This document shows, piece after piece, positions 7,803 through 16,779 of a DNA stretch of 64,000 nucleotides. The number at the start of each line of letters is the position of its first letter. Position 1 is the stretch's first letter. Below the pieces are notes generated by a model. The model worked only from the letters and a program-made list of their open reading frames with translations. It was not told the DNA's origin and ran no database searches. Origin of the DNA: Kitasatospora viridis (lineage in GTDB: Bacteria; Actinomycetota; Actinomycetes; Streptomycetales; Streptomycetaceae). Location: NCBI RefSeq assembly GCF_007829815.1, contig NZ_VIWT01000008.1, positions 91,260-155,259 of the forward strand. Reading direction: 5' to 3'. Position numbers and translations under genes: made by a program.

Positions 7803-8732
7803 TCAGGCCGCCAGCCCCGACTCGCGGCTCTGCAGCACCCCCAGCCGCATGCACTCCATCCTGACCGGCATCGGACCCGGCCAGCCCGGCCAGGCCGACA
7901 GGACGCCGTTCGCTGTCCTGATCCCGCGCCGCCACGCCTTGTGCAGCCCGATCTCCTGGAGCGTCACCCCGGCGCGCAGGGAGACGCCGTGGCGGTGGTT
8001 CGCGGCCAGCGTCACCCACATCCCGACCCTGCCCCCGGTCAGCCCGGCGGTCAGCGAGGCCCGGCCGCCGCTCTCCCACTGTCGGACCGCCCGCGCGGCC
8101 ACCGGGGACAGGTCGACGCGCTCGCGCTCCCCGAGCCCCTCCACCCGCTGCGGATTGCGCTGCAGCCAGACGCTGCGCCGGTCGGCCCCGAAGTCGTCGG
8201 GGAAGAGCGCGGCCAGCTCCCCCGACCGGGGCGCCGACTCGACCACGACGTGCGCCATGGCGACGAAGCGCTGCCACTCCAGCGACCCGGTGGGGCGCTG
8301 AGCGTGCTGGAGCAGCAGGCCCTGGAACATGCGCAGCTGCTGGCCGGAGACCGGCTGCTGGGCTTCCCAGTCGTACGGGACGTACTCGGTGATCTCGATC
8401 CCGGCCTGGGCCGCCAGCCGCTCGACCCACAGTGTCCGGACGTTGCCGCTGTTCGAGGTGGACGAGTCCTTGGCCGGGCGCCGCGAAGGGTCGCGGAAGG
8501 CCCCTTCCTTCGCCAGCCGCCGGAACTCGGCCTGGCCCCGGCCGGTGAGCAGGGCCGACAGGCTGACCTCGGTCTCGGGGGGCAGCTCTCCCGAGGTCAC
8601 GGCCCGCTCCAGCTGACGGACGACCATGTTCAGCTGCCGCGCCTGCTCCTTGCTCCACTCCTGGGAGGCGAGGAGGCGTGCGTGCACGCTGGCCAGTTCG
8701 GCCAGGGAGATCGGCTGCTGCCCGCTGCTCAT
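7803..8732 (-). CDS. Tyrosine-recombinase-like protein, catalytic Tyr not seen
   Basis: 309 residues. The second half has the outline of a phage-integrase domain: ESAPRSGELAALFPDDF resembles the box I segment with its arginine, followed by beta strands and a VDLSPVAARAVRQW stretch. A plausible box II is weak (LHKAWRRGIR), and the C-terminal region has no tyrosine where the nucleophile is expected. It may be a degenerate recombinase or a DNA-binding relative. It is a single gene, with a strong hairpin at 8780-8821 just upstream closing the next operon. Confidence 0.55.
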   Translation of the reverse strand: MSSGQQPISLAELASVHARLLASQEWSKEQARQLNMVVRQLERAVTSGELPPETEVSLSALLTGRGQAEFRRLAKEGAFRDPSRRPAKDSSTSNSGNVRTLWVERLAAQAGIEITEYVPYDWEAQQPVSGQQLRMFQGLLLQHAQRPTGSLEWQRFVAMAHVVVESAPRSGELAALFPDDFGADRRSVWLQRNPQRVEGLGERERVDLSPVAARAVRQWESGGRASLTAGLTGGRVGMWVTLAANHRHGVSLRAGVTLQEIGLHKAWRRGIRTANGVLSAWPGWPGPMPVRMECMRLGVLQSRESGLAA

Positions 8733-8779
8733 GGAACAACACTAGGCGGCGGCTGCCGGGCCGCGCCAAGAAGTCACGT

Positions 8780-8821
8780 GCGCTGAGCCCCTCCGGTCCG
8801 GGTCCGGGAGGGGCTCAGCGC
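8780..8821 (-). terminator. Hairpin terminator after the helicase-associated gene
   Basis: A perfect 15-bp stem, GCGCTGAGCCCCTCC and its complement, loop 12 nt. It lies just after the stop of the 8842-10425 gene on the minus strand and before the next gene. There is no T-run, so it may be a GC-rich Streptomyces-type terminator. Confidence 0.65.
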
Positions 8822-8841
8822 TGTGCGGGTTCCGGCTGTGG

Positions 8842-10425
8842 CTAGTCGAAGTCCTCGGGGCGCAGCGGGTTGTCGTTCCTGAAGACCCTGGTGTCGTTGT
8901 GCCAGGACCAGTCCGGGACGGAGTTCAGCAGGTACTTCTCGTGCGGCCAGGGCAGGCGTCCGGCCCAGTGGTCGGTGCGGATCACCCGAATCCAGCGGGC
9001 GTAGGGCAGGCCGGTGGGGCTGCGGTGGTCCCAGGCAGGGACGTGGTCGTCGGACTCCTCCAGGTAGTGGAACAGCTCGTCGGTGTTCGCGCGGAAGATC
9101 TTCAGCTGCTCTTCCCGGCTGGCAAGGATGATCTTGGTGGCGTTCTGGTAGTCGTCGAGCTGGCTTGCCGTCAGCAGGCCCCGGGAGGCGCTGTTCCGGC
9201 AGTACGCGGCGAAGTCCTGCACCTTGAAGCCGCCTTCGAGTACCGGGGGTTCGGCATCGTCCCAGAGCGCCTGCAGCGTGTCCGTGACGGCGTCGATGCC
9301 GGTCTGCCAGCCCACCGCTGCCGCGCGGTCGAGGTACTTCTTCACCTGGTTGCCGCCGTTGCCGAGGCGCCGCACCCAGCGGCGGGAGCGCAGCTTCTCG
9401 ATCTGCTCGCCGAGCAGCAGGCCGTCCTCGGTGACGTAGTCCACGGGGACGTCGATGTGGCCCCAGGTGCGCGCGTACACCTCCAGGGCGACCAGCTCCG
9501 GCCGGACCCACTCCCAGCCGTCGATGGCCTCGACAGCGGCCCGGATGGCCGGGTCGAGCTTGCCCTGGGCGTACTCGCCCCGCCACGACGAGACGGTCCG
9601 CCCGTACGTGAAACCCGTGGGCGTCGTGGCGTCGTACGGGATGTTGCAGTGCTGGTTGAAGCCGACGAAGGTCGCGATGGCCTGCACGGCCTGCACGCGG
9701 CGCTGCTCCGCGAACGACCTGCGCTGTTCGGCGTCGGAGCGCAGGTCGGCGCCTTTCGCCTTGAGAGCTTCCAGGCGCTGCACGACCTGCGGGCGGGCGC
9801 TGCCCTGGGCGATGCTGGCGCGGGTGTCGGCCCACCACCGGTCGAGGCGGAAGCCGTTGACGGCCGTCCCGTCGGGGACGTTGCTGTGGCCGTGGGTGCG
9901 GACGAAGTCGGTGATCAGCCGCAGGCCCTCGCCGGTGTCGGCGGCGCGGTTGCCCTTGCGGGTCAGTTCCTGGTCGAAGGTCCACCCGGGCCGGGAGCGG
10001 AGCAGGATCTCCTCGGCCAGGGAGAGGCGTCCGGACCAGTGCTGCACGCAGATCTGGTTGATCCACTTGCCGAGGCCCTGGCAGAACGTGTCGATCACGT
10101 GGGGGTGCCGGGGCTCGGGACCGTTGTGGGCGAGCCAGCGGTCGAGGTTGTGCAGCCAGTGCAGGCGGGTGCCCCACTCGTGCGCGCGCCGGGGGGTGGA
10201 GGGCTTGTTCGGCAGGATCGGGATCGAGGCGACGGCGGCCCGCAGCGGGTCGTCCTGGGGCCGCTCCCACAGGTCGGTGAGCCACCAGGCCAGCGGGTCG
10301 CTGTCCTCGGGGAGGCGGCCGTCGTGGTCGACCAGGTGGCGGATGACGCGGGTCAGGTCGTTGACGAGGCCGGGGGTGTTGTCGAGGGTCTTCAGGATGT
10401 CCGGAGCGGGCGCGGTGGTGGTCAC
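8842..10425 (-). CDS. Helicase-associated (HA) repeat protein
   Basis: 527 residues from GTG 10425 (GTGA overlap). The sequence contains several repeats of the helicase-associated type, each with a Gly-F-x-[LY]-G/D-x-W pattern: NGFRLDRWWADTRASIAQG, GFTYGRTVSSWRGEYAQG, and a C-terminal GLPYARWIRVIRTDHWAGR. HA domains usually follow helicase cores or form tandem arrays in Streptomyces; here no ATPase core is present. The role is probably nucleic-acid binding. It is translationally coupled to the ParB-like protein upstream, suggesting a two-component function. Confidence 0.75.
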   Translation of the reverse strand: MTTTAPAPDILKTLDNTPGLVNDLTRVIRHLVDHDGRLPEDSDPLAWWLTDLWERPQDDPLRAAVASIPILPNKPSTPRRAHEWGTRLHWLHNLDRWLAHNGPEPRHPHVIDTFCQGLGKWINQICVQHWSGRLSLAEEILLRSRPGWTFDQELTRKGNRAADTGEGLRLITDFVRTHGHSNVPDGTAVNGFRLDRWWADTRASIAQGSARPQVVQRLEALKAKGADLRSDAEQRRSFAEQRRVQAVQAIATFVGFNQHCNIPYDATTPTGFTYGRTVSSWRGEYAQGKLDPAIRAAVEAIDGWEWVRPELVALEVYARTWGHIDVPVDYVTEDGLLLGEQIEKLRSRRWVRRLGNGGNQVKKYLDRAAAVGWQTGIDAVTDTLQALWDDAEPPVLEGGFKVQDFAAYCRNSASRGLLTASQLDDYQNATKIILASREEQLKIFRANTDELFHYLEESDDHVPAWDHRSPTGLPYARWIRVIRTDHWAGRLPWPHEKYLLNSVPDWSWHNDTRVFRNDNPLRPEDFD

Positions 10426-12701
10426 TTGGCGCTCCCGGCGGCGGGCAGCGGAACGACGGGCATGTGGTAGGTGCGGCCGGAGGCGGCCTCGTGGCGGCGG
10501 GTGGCGTCGTCGGCTTCCTGGATGATCTCCTCGCTGGTCTCCTCCATCAGGGCCTCGAAGACGGCGGCGTCGCTGGCGCCGTCGGGTCCGTCGTAGCCGG
10601 TGACCAGGTGGGCGCCGACGCCCAGGAGGGTGCCGTCGGGGAAGCCGGAGTCGGGGGCGTCCAGGGGCAGGGTGTCCTTGGTGCCGGGCGGGCGGCCCTC
10701 GGGGTACCAGCGCTGCTCTCGGCGGGCCGCCTCGCGCTCCATGGAGCGGTCGTGGATGCGGACGAAGACGGAGCCGACCATCACGCCGACGGTGAAGAGG
10801 TCTTCCCAGTCGGTCATGACCAGGTCGGTGGCGTCGGGGAACCAGCGGCGCAGGATCTGCGCGAGGTCGGCGTCCGGGTCGTCCTGCTCCTCCAGAGCGC
10901 TCAGCGGGGTGGAGGGGACGGTGAGGGTGACGCCGTGGCGGAGCTGGAAGATGTGGCTGACACCCGGGTAGGGCAGCGCGGGGGCGGTGGGCAGGAGCAT
11001 CTGGTAGCGGGCGTTCTTGGGCTCCTTCTGGCCCTTGAAGTCGTTTCGGTCCAGCCAGCCGGACTCCAGGGTGACCGGGTGGCTGTCGGTTCCGGTGACG
11101 GTCCGGCCGGAGTGGTCGACCAGGGTGATCGGCTCGTTGTCGGGGGTGCGGGCGGCCCGGGAGAGCAGGTGACGGTGGGCCAGGAGGCGGTCGGGCACCT
11201 GGTACTGGTCGGACGGGTGGGCGGTGGGCAGGAGGCCGCGCAGGGCGAGTTCGGCGAGCGCGATGTGCTGGGCGTTGCGCTCGCGCGGGTGGGTCAGCCA
11301 GCCGCCGGTGCCGTCGCTGGTGATCTGGGCGACGGCGTCGATGTTCTCGGCGTCGTGGACCAGCAGGGCGAGGGAGTCGGGGTGGGAGTTGGGGTCGCGG
11401 TAGTCGCCGGGCGGCCAGGCGGCGCCGGGGTCCTCCTCCATCAGGTAGGTGGTGCAGCGCAGCAGGTCGCCGGTCAGGGCCTCGGCCAGGGTGCCGGTGT
11501 GGTGCTGGGCGAATCCGGCGAGGGCGGTGGCGGGCTTGCCGCCGAGGGCGGCGACGGCACGGCACCACCACACCAGGCGGACGGCGGGGCGGCTGGTGCG
11601 GTCGAGGCCGTAGGAGAGGGCGCGGGTGGGGGCCTGGGGGCTGCGGGAGAGTCGGGCCTTGAGGCGGGCGGGGAGGGTGCGCAGCAGCTCGCTGTCGATC
11701 TCGGCCTGCGGGATCGGCAGGCCGTTGATCAGGCTGGTGCCGATCTGCTGCACGCGGGGGCGCTTGCTGTCGTCGCCGGTGTGCCAGTGGCGGATGGAGC
11801 TGTGCAGCAGGTTGACGGTGTCGCCGTAGCGGTTGGCTGCCTGGCCGAGGAGGGTCTGGGTGCCGTTGCGGCTGACCTGGCCGACGACGACGTGGACGGG
11901 CAGGGCGATGACGGAGGCGAGGTGGCGCGCGGTCTCGCGCAGGATCTCGTCCTTGGCTTCGCAGGCGGTGCGCAGGGTGGTGACCACGCGGAGCAGGGCC
12001 GGGCGGTCGAGGTTCCAGGCGGCGTCCATGTCGGCCGGGTCGATGTTCAGGCGCTGCAGCATCTCGGGGCGCTGCAGGGTGGTGCGGGTGGCGTAGTAGC
12101 GGCGCATGCCGTCGGCGATGCGCAGCCGGTGGTCGGCCGGGGAGCCGTCCTTGAAGGTGAGGGTCTGCGGGATGACGACGAGGGGGGTGTGGATGCCGCC
12201 CTCGTCCGCCATGATCCACAGGTCGCTGTCGGGGTCCTCCTGCTGCTCGTAGATCCGGGCGTTGTCCGCGAGGTGCCAGTTGCGGTCGGCGAGGTTGGGC
12301 CAGGCGATGGTGGCGCCGCCGCTGGTCTCCTCGACCGTGCTCCTGCTGGGCAGCGGGGGTACCGTGCCGCCGGAGCTGGAACGGGTGAGCTTCTTGGTGA
12401 TGTGCCGCTGGATCTCGTCGGCCGGGGGGCACAGCCACGGTGCCCACATCCGGGTGGTGAGGATCAGCAGGCTCTTGCCCTGGATGGTGGACAGGCCCGC
12501 CAGCGGCTGGGTGAGCTGGACGCGGACGGCGGCCGGGTCGGTGCTCGCCTGGGCGAGCGCCGTGCTGGTGTCCTCGTCGAGCTGGAGGGTGCTCTGGAGG
12601 CGCTGGGCGAGCTTGCGGACCGCGTCGGCCTTGGCGGGCAGCGGCGGCAGCTCGAAGGTCCCGTAGCCGAAGGTGGACGGGGTGTCGTCGATGGACGTCA
12701 T
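10422..12701 (-). CDS. Large protein with ParB-like N-terminal segment
   Basis: 759 residues from ATG 12701. Around residues 165-205 the pattern GGIHTPLVVIPQ...HRLRIADGMRRYYATRT resembles the ParB/Srx core, where a G-x-x-x-P-[LI] strand is followed by a DG-x-R-R turn. The rest is unassigned; a VGQVSRNGTQTLLGQAANRYG stretch (about 280-300) could be a helix-turn-helix. No ParA partner is seen nearby, so plasmid partitioning is not shown. It is coupled to the HA-repeat protein and might be part of a DNA-modification or silencing pair. Confidence 0.5.
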   Translation of the reverse strand: MTSIDDTPSTFGYGTFELPPLPAKADAVRKLAQRLQSTLQLDEDTSTALAQASTDPAAVRVQLTQPLAGLSTIQGKSLLILTTRMWAPWLCPPADEIQRHITKKLTRSSSGGTVPPLPSRSTVEETSGGATIAWPNLADRNWHLADNARIYEQQEDPDSDLWIMADEGGIHTPLVVIPQTLTFKDGSPADHRLRIADGMRRYYATRTTLQRPEMLQRLNIDPADMDAAWNLDRPALLRVVTTLRTACEAKDEILRETARHLASVIALPVHVVVGQVSRNGTQTLLGQAANRYGDTVNLLHSSIRHWHTGDDSKRPRVQQIGTSLINGLPIPQAEIDSELLRTLPARLKARLSRSPQAPTRALSYGLDRTSRPAVRLVWWCRAVAALGGKPATALAGFAQHHTGTLAEALTGDLLRCTTYLMEEDPGAAWPPGDYRDPNSHPDSLALLVHDAENIDAVAQITSDGTGGWLTHPRERNAQHIALAELALRGLLPTAHPSDQYQVPDRLLAHRHLLSRAARTPDNEPITLVDHSGRTVTGTDSHPVTLESGWLDRNDFKGQKEPKNARYQMLLPTAPALPYPGVSHIFQLRHGVTLTVPSTPLSALEEQDDPDADLAQILRRWFPDATDLVMTDWEDLFTVGVMVGSVFVRIHDRSMEREAARREQRWYPEGRPPGTKDTLPLDAPDSGFPDGTLLGVGAHLVTGYDGPDGASDAAVFEALMEETSEEIIQEADDATRRHEAASGRTYHMPVVPLPAAGSAK

Positions 12702-13055
12702 CAGAGGTCACGTCGTTTCTGCCACGACGCACGGACGGCCGGAACCGGGGGTTCGACGGACGGTGCGATGAGTGTGGCGTAGGCAAGCGGGTCAGGGTTC
12801 CCTGCGGAGGGCCTGGCCGGTCACCGCGACGGTCCCCAACGTGGTCGGGGCGTGGCCGGAGGCGAAGCGGAACGGGTCCGAAGGGGCCTGCCACGAGCTG
12901 CTGGTCCTTCCGGCTGAACCGGACGCGGACGGGGCAGCGGCTCGACGGCTGCACCGCCAACGATAGACCACACCGGCCGCTGGAGCGCAAGTCCCCAGGT
13001 CGACGGCCAAGCCGAAGTTGCCCGTGGGCAGTTCGTGATCTGCCAAGCTGTCTCC
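12702..13055. other. Divergent intergenic region, 354 bp
   Basis: No convincing ORF. It contains a 6-bp stem (CGTCGT/ACGACG, 12711-12729) with loop TTCTGCC, an inverted-orientation relative of the CTGCCA stem-loops found further right. It must contain the promoters for the ParB-like gene and the 13056 gene, but no consensus pair stands out. Confidence 0.5.
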
Positions 13056-13655
13056 ATGACCGAGACGACGTTCCCCTACCGGCTGGCCGACAGCTCCGGC
13101 GAGGGCTGGCTGCACACCGGCGACGGCCTCTACAGCACGTTCCCCCGCACCGACCTGGGCGACATGGAGTACGACCAACTCGTCTCCGAGCGAGGCCCGT
13201 TGAGGGAGATCGCCCCCGAGTCGGCCGAGGACAGCCAGGCCATCCAGGAGGCCCTCACCGCAGCGGGGAAGAAGGCCGTGATCACCCTGCTCGCCGCCCT
13301 CTACGCGACTGCCCGCAAGGTGATGGACCAGAGCGGCGGCCGGATCGCGGTCATGACGGCCGGTCGCCCCGGCTCCTGGGAGGCCGACCGGCTCAGGAAC
13401 CTGATCTGGGAGGGCGACGGCGTCAAGCCCAGCCGCGTCGACCAGGCCGCCCTGGACACGCTGACCGGCATCTTTGAGCGCTGGGTCCTCACCGGCGACA
13501 CCGTGGTGGAGATGGCCGAGAACCTCGCTGGCGACGTCGCCCAGGTCGCCGGGAAGATCGGCGGCTGGAACGCGATCACCGACCAGTGGGTCCGCAGCGC
13601 CCAGTACGCCGAGAGTCTCGGGACCTGGCTGGTCGGCGCCGACTACCACTCGTGA
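13056..13655 (+). CDS. Hypothetical protein (199 aa)
   Basis: ATG 13056 was chosen because it begins a sensible MTETTFPYRL sequence; the frame extends seven codons upstream without a ribosome-binding site. There is no clear Shine-Dalgarno, so it may be leaderless. The protein is mostly helical, with ALTAAGKKAVITLLAALYA in the middle. No membrane segment is strong enough to call, and the family is not recognised. It stands alone between two intergenic regions. Confidence 0.7.
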   Translation: MTETTFPYRLADSSGEGWLHTGDGLYSTFPRTDLGDMEYDQLVSERGPLREIAPESAEDSQAIQEALTAAGKKAVITLLAALYATARKVMDQSGGRIAVMTAGRPGSWEADRLRNLIWEGDGVKPSRVDQAALDTLTGIFERWVLTGDTVVEMAENLAGDVAQVAGKIGGWNAITDQWVRSAQYAESLGTWLVGADYHS

Positions 13656-13754
13656 ACAGGGCGCGAGCCAGTAACTCCGCCTGAAAGTCGGCGACTTGGA
13701 GGGGCAGGCCGATTCTTGCCCCTCCGGCCCGCTTCGGTGCTATGGTCCTCGCCG

Positions 13755-13809
13755 AGGGACGGAAGCCCCGTTCCTCACCCCGCTGATCCAGGGACGGAAA
13801 CCCCGTTCC
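13755..13809 (+). repeat. Two direct repeats upstream of the 13826 gene
   Basis: AGGGACGGAAGCCCCGTTCC at 13755-13774 recurs with one change at 13790-13809, 35 bp apart. Each unit is also an imperfect dyad. They lie between a possible -10 (TATGGT near 13741) and the start codon, so they could be operators or leader hairpins for the next gene. Confidence 0.6.
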
Positions 13810-13825
13810 GAGGAAGGACCCAGCC

Positions 13826-14476
13826 ATGCAGCTGGAGGAGATCACCGTCCGCGCTCTGACGGACGACGAGATCAAGGCCCTCACCCCCGAGGACGTCATC
13901 TACGTCCCGGACCCCGATTTCAAGCACGACCCGTTCAAGCACGACTCCGACCCCAACCCTCTGATCCTGATCCTGGTCGAGGCGCGACGTGCCGAGCGCG
14001 GTGAGTACTACCTGAAGCAGGGCAGCCTGCAGGTCCAGAACATCTACGGCGTCGAGTACTGGGTACCGGCCACGCAGGTGTTCACCGCCGACCCCGACGG
14101 TCAGGCGATGCCCAAGTTCTCCACCGCCGGAACGAACCTCTCCCTCGCCCTGTACATCCCCGGCATGAGCGAGGAGGAGGCCAAGACCGCCGTCTTCGAC
14201 GCGCTGCGGGCCAAGTTCGGTGCTGGCGTTGTCCAGGTGTGGAACGCCCGGACCCGGCCCGTGAAGGACCTGCGCTACGACGTCTACGAGGAGAAGATGG
14301 TCTACCAGCCCGGCCCCTCCAAGAAGGACCCCGGCACCTACGTTGCAACGCGGGTCCGAACGGTCGCCAACGGCGTCCTGGGCGGGCAGGTCCAGTACCT
14401 TCGCGGGCAGAACGCTGGCACCAGGCTCGTCACTGAAATCCATATCCCCGCAGAAAGCGTCACCGAGACGATCTGA
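13826..14476 (+). CDS. Hypothetical protein (216 aa)
   Basis: ATG 13826 with GAGGAAGGA upstream. The protein has a mixed alpha/beta composition, with an LILILVEARRAERGEYYLKQ strand-helix segment, but no cysteine cluster, signal peptide or known motif. It is monocistronic: a repeat-bearing leader precedes it and two tandem hairpins follow. Confidence 0.75.
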   Translation: MQLEEITVRALTDDEIKALTPEDVIYVPDPDFKHDPFKHDSDPNPLILILVEARRAERGEYYLKQGSLQVQNIYGVEYWVPATQVFTADPDGQAMPKFSTAGTNLSLALYIPGMSEEEAKTAVFDALRAKFGAGVVQVWNARTRPVKDLRYDVYEEKMVYQPGPSKKDPGTYVATRVRTVANGVLGGQVQYLRGQNAGTRLVTEIHIPAESVTETI

Positions 14477-14484
14477 TCGGCACG

Positions 14485-14528
14485 GATTCCCCAATGATGG
14501 GGAATCGCATTTCCACACGGGGAAATGG
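14485..14528 (+). terminator. Two tandem hairpins ending the 13826 gene
   Basis: The first stem is GATTCCCC/GGGGAATC (14485-14506) with a 6-nt loop, followed by GCATTTCC. The second is CATTTCC/GGAAATG (14509-14528). They sit just after the stop codon. Confidence 0.65.
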
Positions 14529-14584
14529 TGTGGTGCACTTTCCCACGCAGTGACGAGTTCGGGTGCCATCCCTGGTCCGGCTCA

Positions 14585-14622
14585 GCTGGTGGGGCCGGAG
14601 GTGGTAGCCCGGCCCCACCAGC
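14585..14622 (-). terminator. Hairpin terminator of the 14628 gene
   Basis: A 14-bp stem, GCTGGTGGGGCCGG with its complement, immediately downstream of the minus-strand stop. With the plus-strand hairpins it forms a bidirectional terminator between convergent genes. Confidence 0.7.
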
Positions 14623-14627
14623 GGCAT

Positions 14628-15560
14628 TTAACGCTGCCAGGGTTCGAGTTCCGGTTCGACGTTCTTCCAGGCCACGATCCCGAGCGATGCACTGCCGGGG
14701 CCCCACGGTTCCTTGCGGGCCCGGGTGGCGTAGCCGTCCTCCCGCAGGGTGGCGGTGATGAGGGTCTGGGCTTCCGTCCAGTGCTCCTGGTAGCGGGCGA
14801 GCTGCGGGTCGGGGAACCAGGCGACGTGGGCGCAGTCGACGGCGCCCAGGGGCCGCAGGGTGGGCTTCAGGTCCCATACGACGCAGCCCTTCCCGATCCG
14901 GGACGGGACCTTCTCCAGCGGGCGCTCCCCGTACACGTAGTTCTGCATCATCAGCCGAGCGGCTTCGAGGACGCGGCGCACGCGCTCCTGCTCGTAGGCG
15001 GCCTTGTTGATGCCGTACTCAAAGTTCGGCCGGGCGGGACCGTAGGTGGCCCAGGCGTTCGCGGGCTTCCTGGGGGGCTCCACGCCGGGCGCCATCCGGT
15101 AGACGAGGATCTCGGCTCCGGGGTGGTGGGTCGGGGTCCAGAGGTCGCTGTGGAACTCGGCGACGTAGCCGAGGGACTCCAGGGCGGCCACCGTGGCGGC
15201 GATCCGCTTCTCCCAGTGCGCAGCGGCCCCGGTCGGGATCGTGCGCTTGCGGTAGTCGTTGCTGTACTGGGGGCGGTGGGCGACGTCGGGGTACCAGTTG
15301 ACCACCACGCACAGCTCCGCCCCGTCCGGCCAGCACTCCTCGGGTGCCTGGAGCGCCTGGCACCAGCCGAGGCCCTTCGGGAGGACCCGGTGGCCTTGGG
15401 CGTCCACACCTTCGCCGAGGCCGAGTCGCATCAGGTCCTCGTTCACGATGTGCCTGGCGCCGAACGGCCGGACCGGTTCGTACGGGGGCTCGTCGTCCTG
15501 CTGCTGGGGCTTGGGCTCCGACGTCTCGGCGGGTTCGCCGTCCTTCACGATTCTCAGCAT
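14628..15560 (-). CDS. Hypothetical protein (310 aa)
   Basis: Chosen start ATG 15560: a promoter-like pair (TTGAAG, 18 bp, CACAAT) ends six bases before it, so the messenger may be leaderless; an upstream in-frame ATG at 15596 lies inside that promoter. The first 45 residues are charged and disordered. A VVVNWYPDVAHRPQYSNDYR stretch and an ALESLGYVAEFH segment suggest an alpha/beta fold, but no family is recognised. Confidence 0.7.
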   Translation of the reverse strand: MLRIVKDGEPAETSEPKPQQQDDEPPYEPVRPFGARHIVNEDLMRLGLGEGVDAQGHRVLPKGLGWCQALQAPEECWPDGAELCVVVNWYPDVAHRPQYSNDYRKRTIPTGAAAHWEKRIAATVAALESLGYVAEFHSDLWTPTHHPGAEILVYRMAPGVEPPRKPANAWATYGPARPNFEYGINKAAYEQERVRRVLEAARLMMQNYVYGERPLEKVPSRIGKGCVVWDLKPTLRPLGAVDCAHVAWFPDPQLARYQEHWTEAQTLITATLREDGYATRARKEPWGPGSASLGIVAWKNVEPELEPWQR

Positions 15561-15674
15561 GACGGCATTGTGAATCATTCTCGGAAGGTTCTTCAACGAT
15601 TCCAGAAAGTACGACTGCCGTGGGATTGCATATGCAATCCCACGGGACTTATGGGTTCCGGAAAGGCCAAATGG

Positions 15675-15703
15675 GTGACACTCGCTACTCGCCTCGGTAC
15701 ACT
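15675..15703 (+). promoter_or_regulatory. Promoter of the 15711 membrane protein
   Basis: -35 GTGACA (15675-15680), 17-bp spacer, -10 TACACT (15698-15703), then seven bases to the ATG. This geometry predicts a leaderless or nearly leaderless messenger. Confidence 0.55.
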
Positions 15704-15710
15704 ACTTGCC

Positions 15711-16085
15711 ATGTTCGACGGACTCCGGAAGAGAATTGATCGCTGGCTAGCAGAGAAAGAAGCCAATCCCCCTCCGTTCCCACCGGAATTCTACGTAACC
15801 GATAGAGGAATTCGATTCCGCTCATGGCTCCTCGTCAGTACATTCTTTACGGGATTGGCGGCCGTAACGGGAGCCCTGGTCTACTTCGCTTTGTCTCTGC
15901 TCTTCATCGTGCTCTCCCCTAATCTCGCAACCGCCATGGAGGACTACTGGGAAACGGTTCTCTTTTCGTTTCTCGTCGGGGTCCTTTTCATGGTGCGCCA
16001 TGGCAGTGAGATCGTCGACGGGCTTCTGTGGCAGGGAGCCAAGAAGGCGGCAGCACGGTATTCCGAGGAGCCGGAGGAAGAGTAG
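15711..16085 (+). CDS. Small membrane protein, atypical base composition
   Basis: 124 residues from ATG 15711. Two hydrophobic segments (SWLLVSTFFTGLAAVTGALV with its continuation, near residues 43-72, and VLFSFLVGVLFMV near 84-96) make it an inner-membrane protein with a basic N-terminus and an acidic C-terminal tail. Codons here use far more A and T at third positions than neighbours (AAT, GAA, TTC/TTT, AGA), so it is probably a recent arrival. The function is unknown. Confidence 0.7.
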   Translation: MFDGLRKRIDRWLAEKEANPPPFPPEFYVTDRGIRFRSWLLVSTFFTGLAAVTGALVYFALSLLFIVLSPNLATAMEDYWETVLFSFLVGVLFMVRHGSEIVDGLLWQGAKKAAARYSEEPEEE

Positions 16086-16160
16086 GTAGCCCGTGATCGC
16101 GGTAGCCTCCATCGGACCGACCTTCCAGCAGCTAACACCATCTCAGACAGCGGAGCAGCC

Positions 16161-16778
16161 ATGTCCGACAAGGCAGAGGACCACCCGGACGTGCAGCGGC
16201 TCCTCGCTGCGTACCAGCGGCTGCAGGAGACCAGCCTCACCTTGCTGGCACTGACCGCCCAGATCAGCGACCTCGGCCCCTACGGTACCGAGGAGCTGCC
16301 AGACGCCCTGACGGCACTGCGCTCGCTCGTGGAGCAGGAGTTCTACGTCCACGAGTTGGCAGAGGTTCTGCGGTCGGTCTCCTGCGCCTATACCGTCGAC
16401 CCGCTCGCCGCCCTGCGCCTGGGCGGCGAGGACCCGTTGGCGCTGACGGGGGCCATCATGATGATCCGGGGCACGCTCAGCCAGCTCGATGAGCTGGGTG
16501 AGCTGTTTCAACTTCCGGTCCTCACCGTGAAGTTGCCGGTCGACCTCGGCTGGGAGCAGCGCCAGCCCGGGGGCTGCCGGTGCGCCTGCCAGTTCTTCCA
16601 CCAGGCACCCGGGGTCTGCCTGCGGGCCGGGCAGCCGGGCCTGTTCGTCCGGGTGGTCTCCAGGCAGGTCTTCTCCCCCGAGCCCGCCGAGGTCGAGACC
16701 GGCATGGTGGTGGTGTGCCTGGACTGCTACCAGGCCATCGCCGCCCGGCAGGACGGCGTGGCCTCCGGTCAGCAGTAG
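16161..16778 (+). CDS. Zinc-ribbon-like protein (CxC...H...C...CxxC)
   Basis: 205 residues. The N-terminal two thirds is helical. From about residue 137, GGCRCACQFFHQAPGVCLRAG and a later VVVCLDCYQA give a CxC, H, C, CxxC set typical of a zinc-binding module seen in several Streptomyces proteins of unknown function. The last codons and stop are part of a 30-bp sequence that recurs at 17349-17378. Confidence 0.65.
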   Translation: MSDKAEDHPDVQRLLAAYQRLQETSLTLLALTAQISDLGPYGTEELPDALTALRSLVEQEFYVHELAEVLRSVSCAYTVDPLAALRLGGEDPLALTGAIMMIRGTLSQLDELGELFQLPVLTVKLPVDLGWEQRQPGGCRCACQFFHQAPGVCLRAGQPGLFVRVVSRQVFSPEPAEVETGMVVVCLDCYQAIAARQDGVASGQQ

Positions 16779-16779
16779 G

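Noticed and set aside
10464..12782. 772-codon plus-strand open frame opposite the ParB-like gene
   Set aside because: Gly/Val-rich shadow; the minus frame has proper protein texture, coupled starts and stops.
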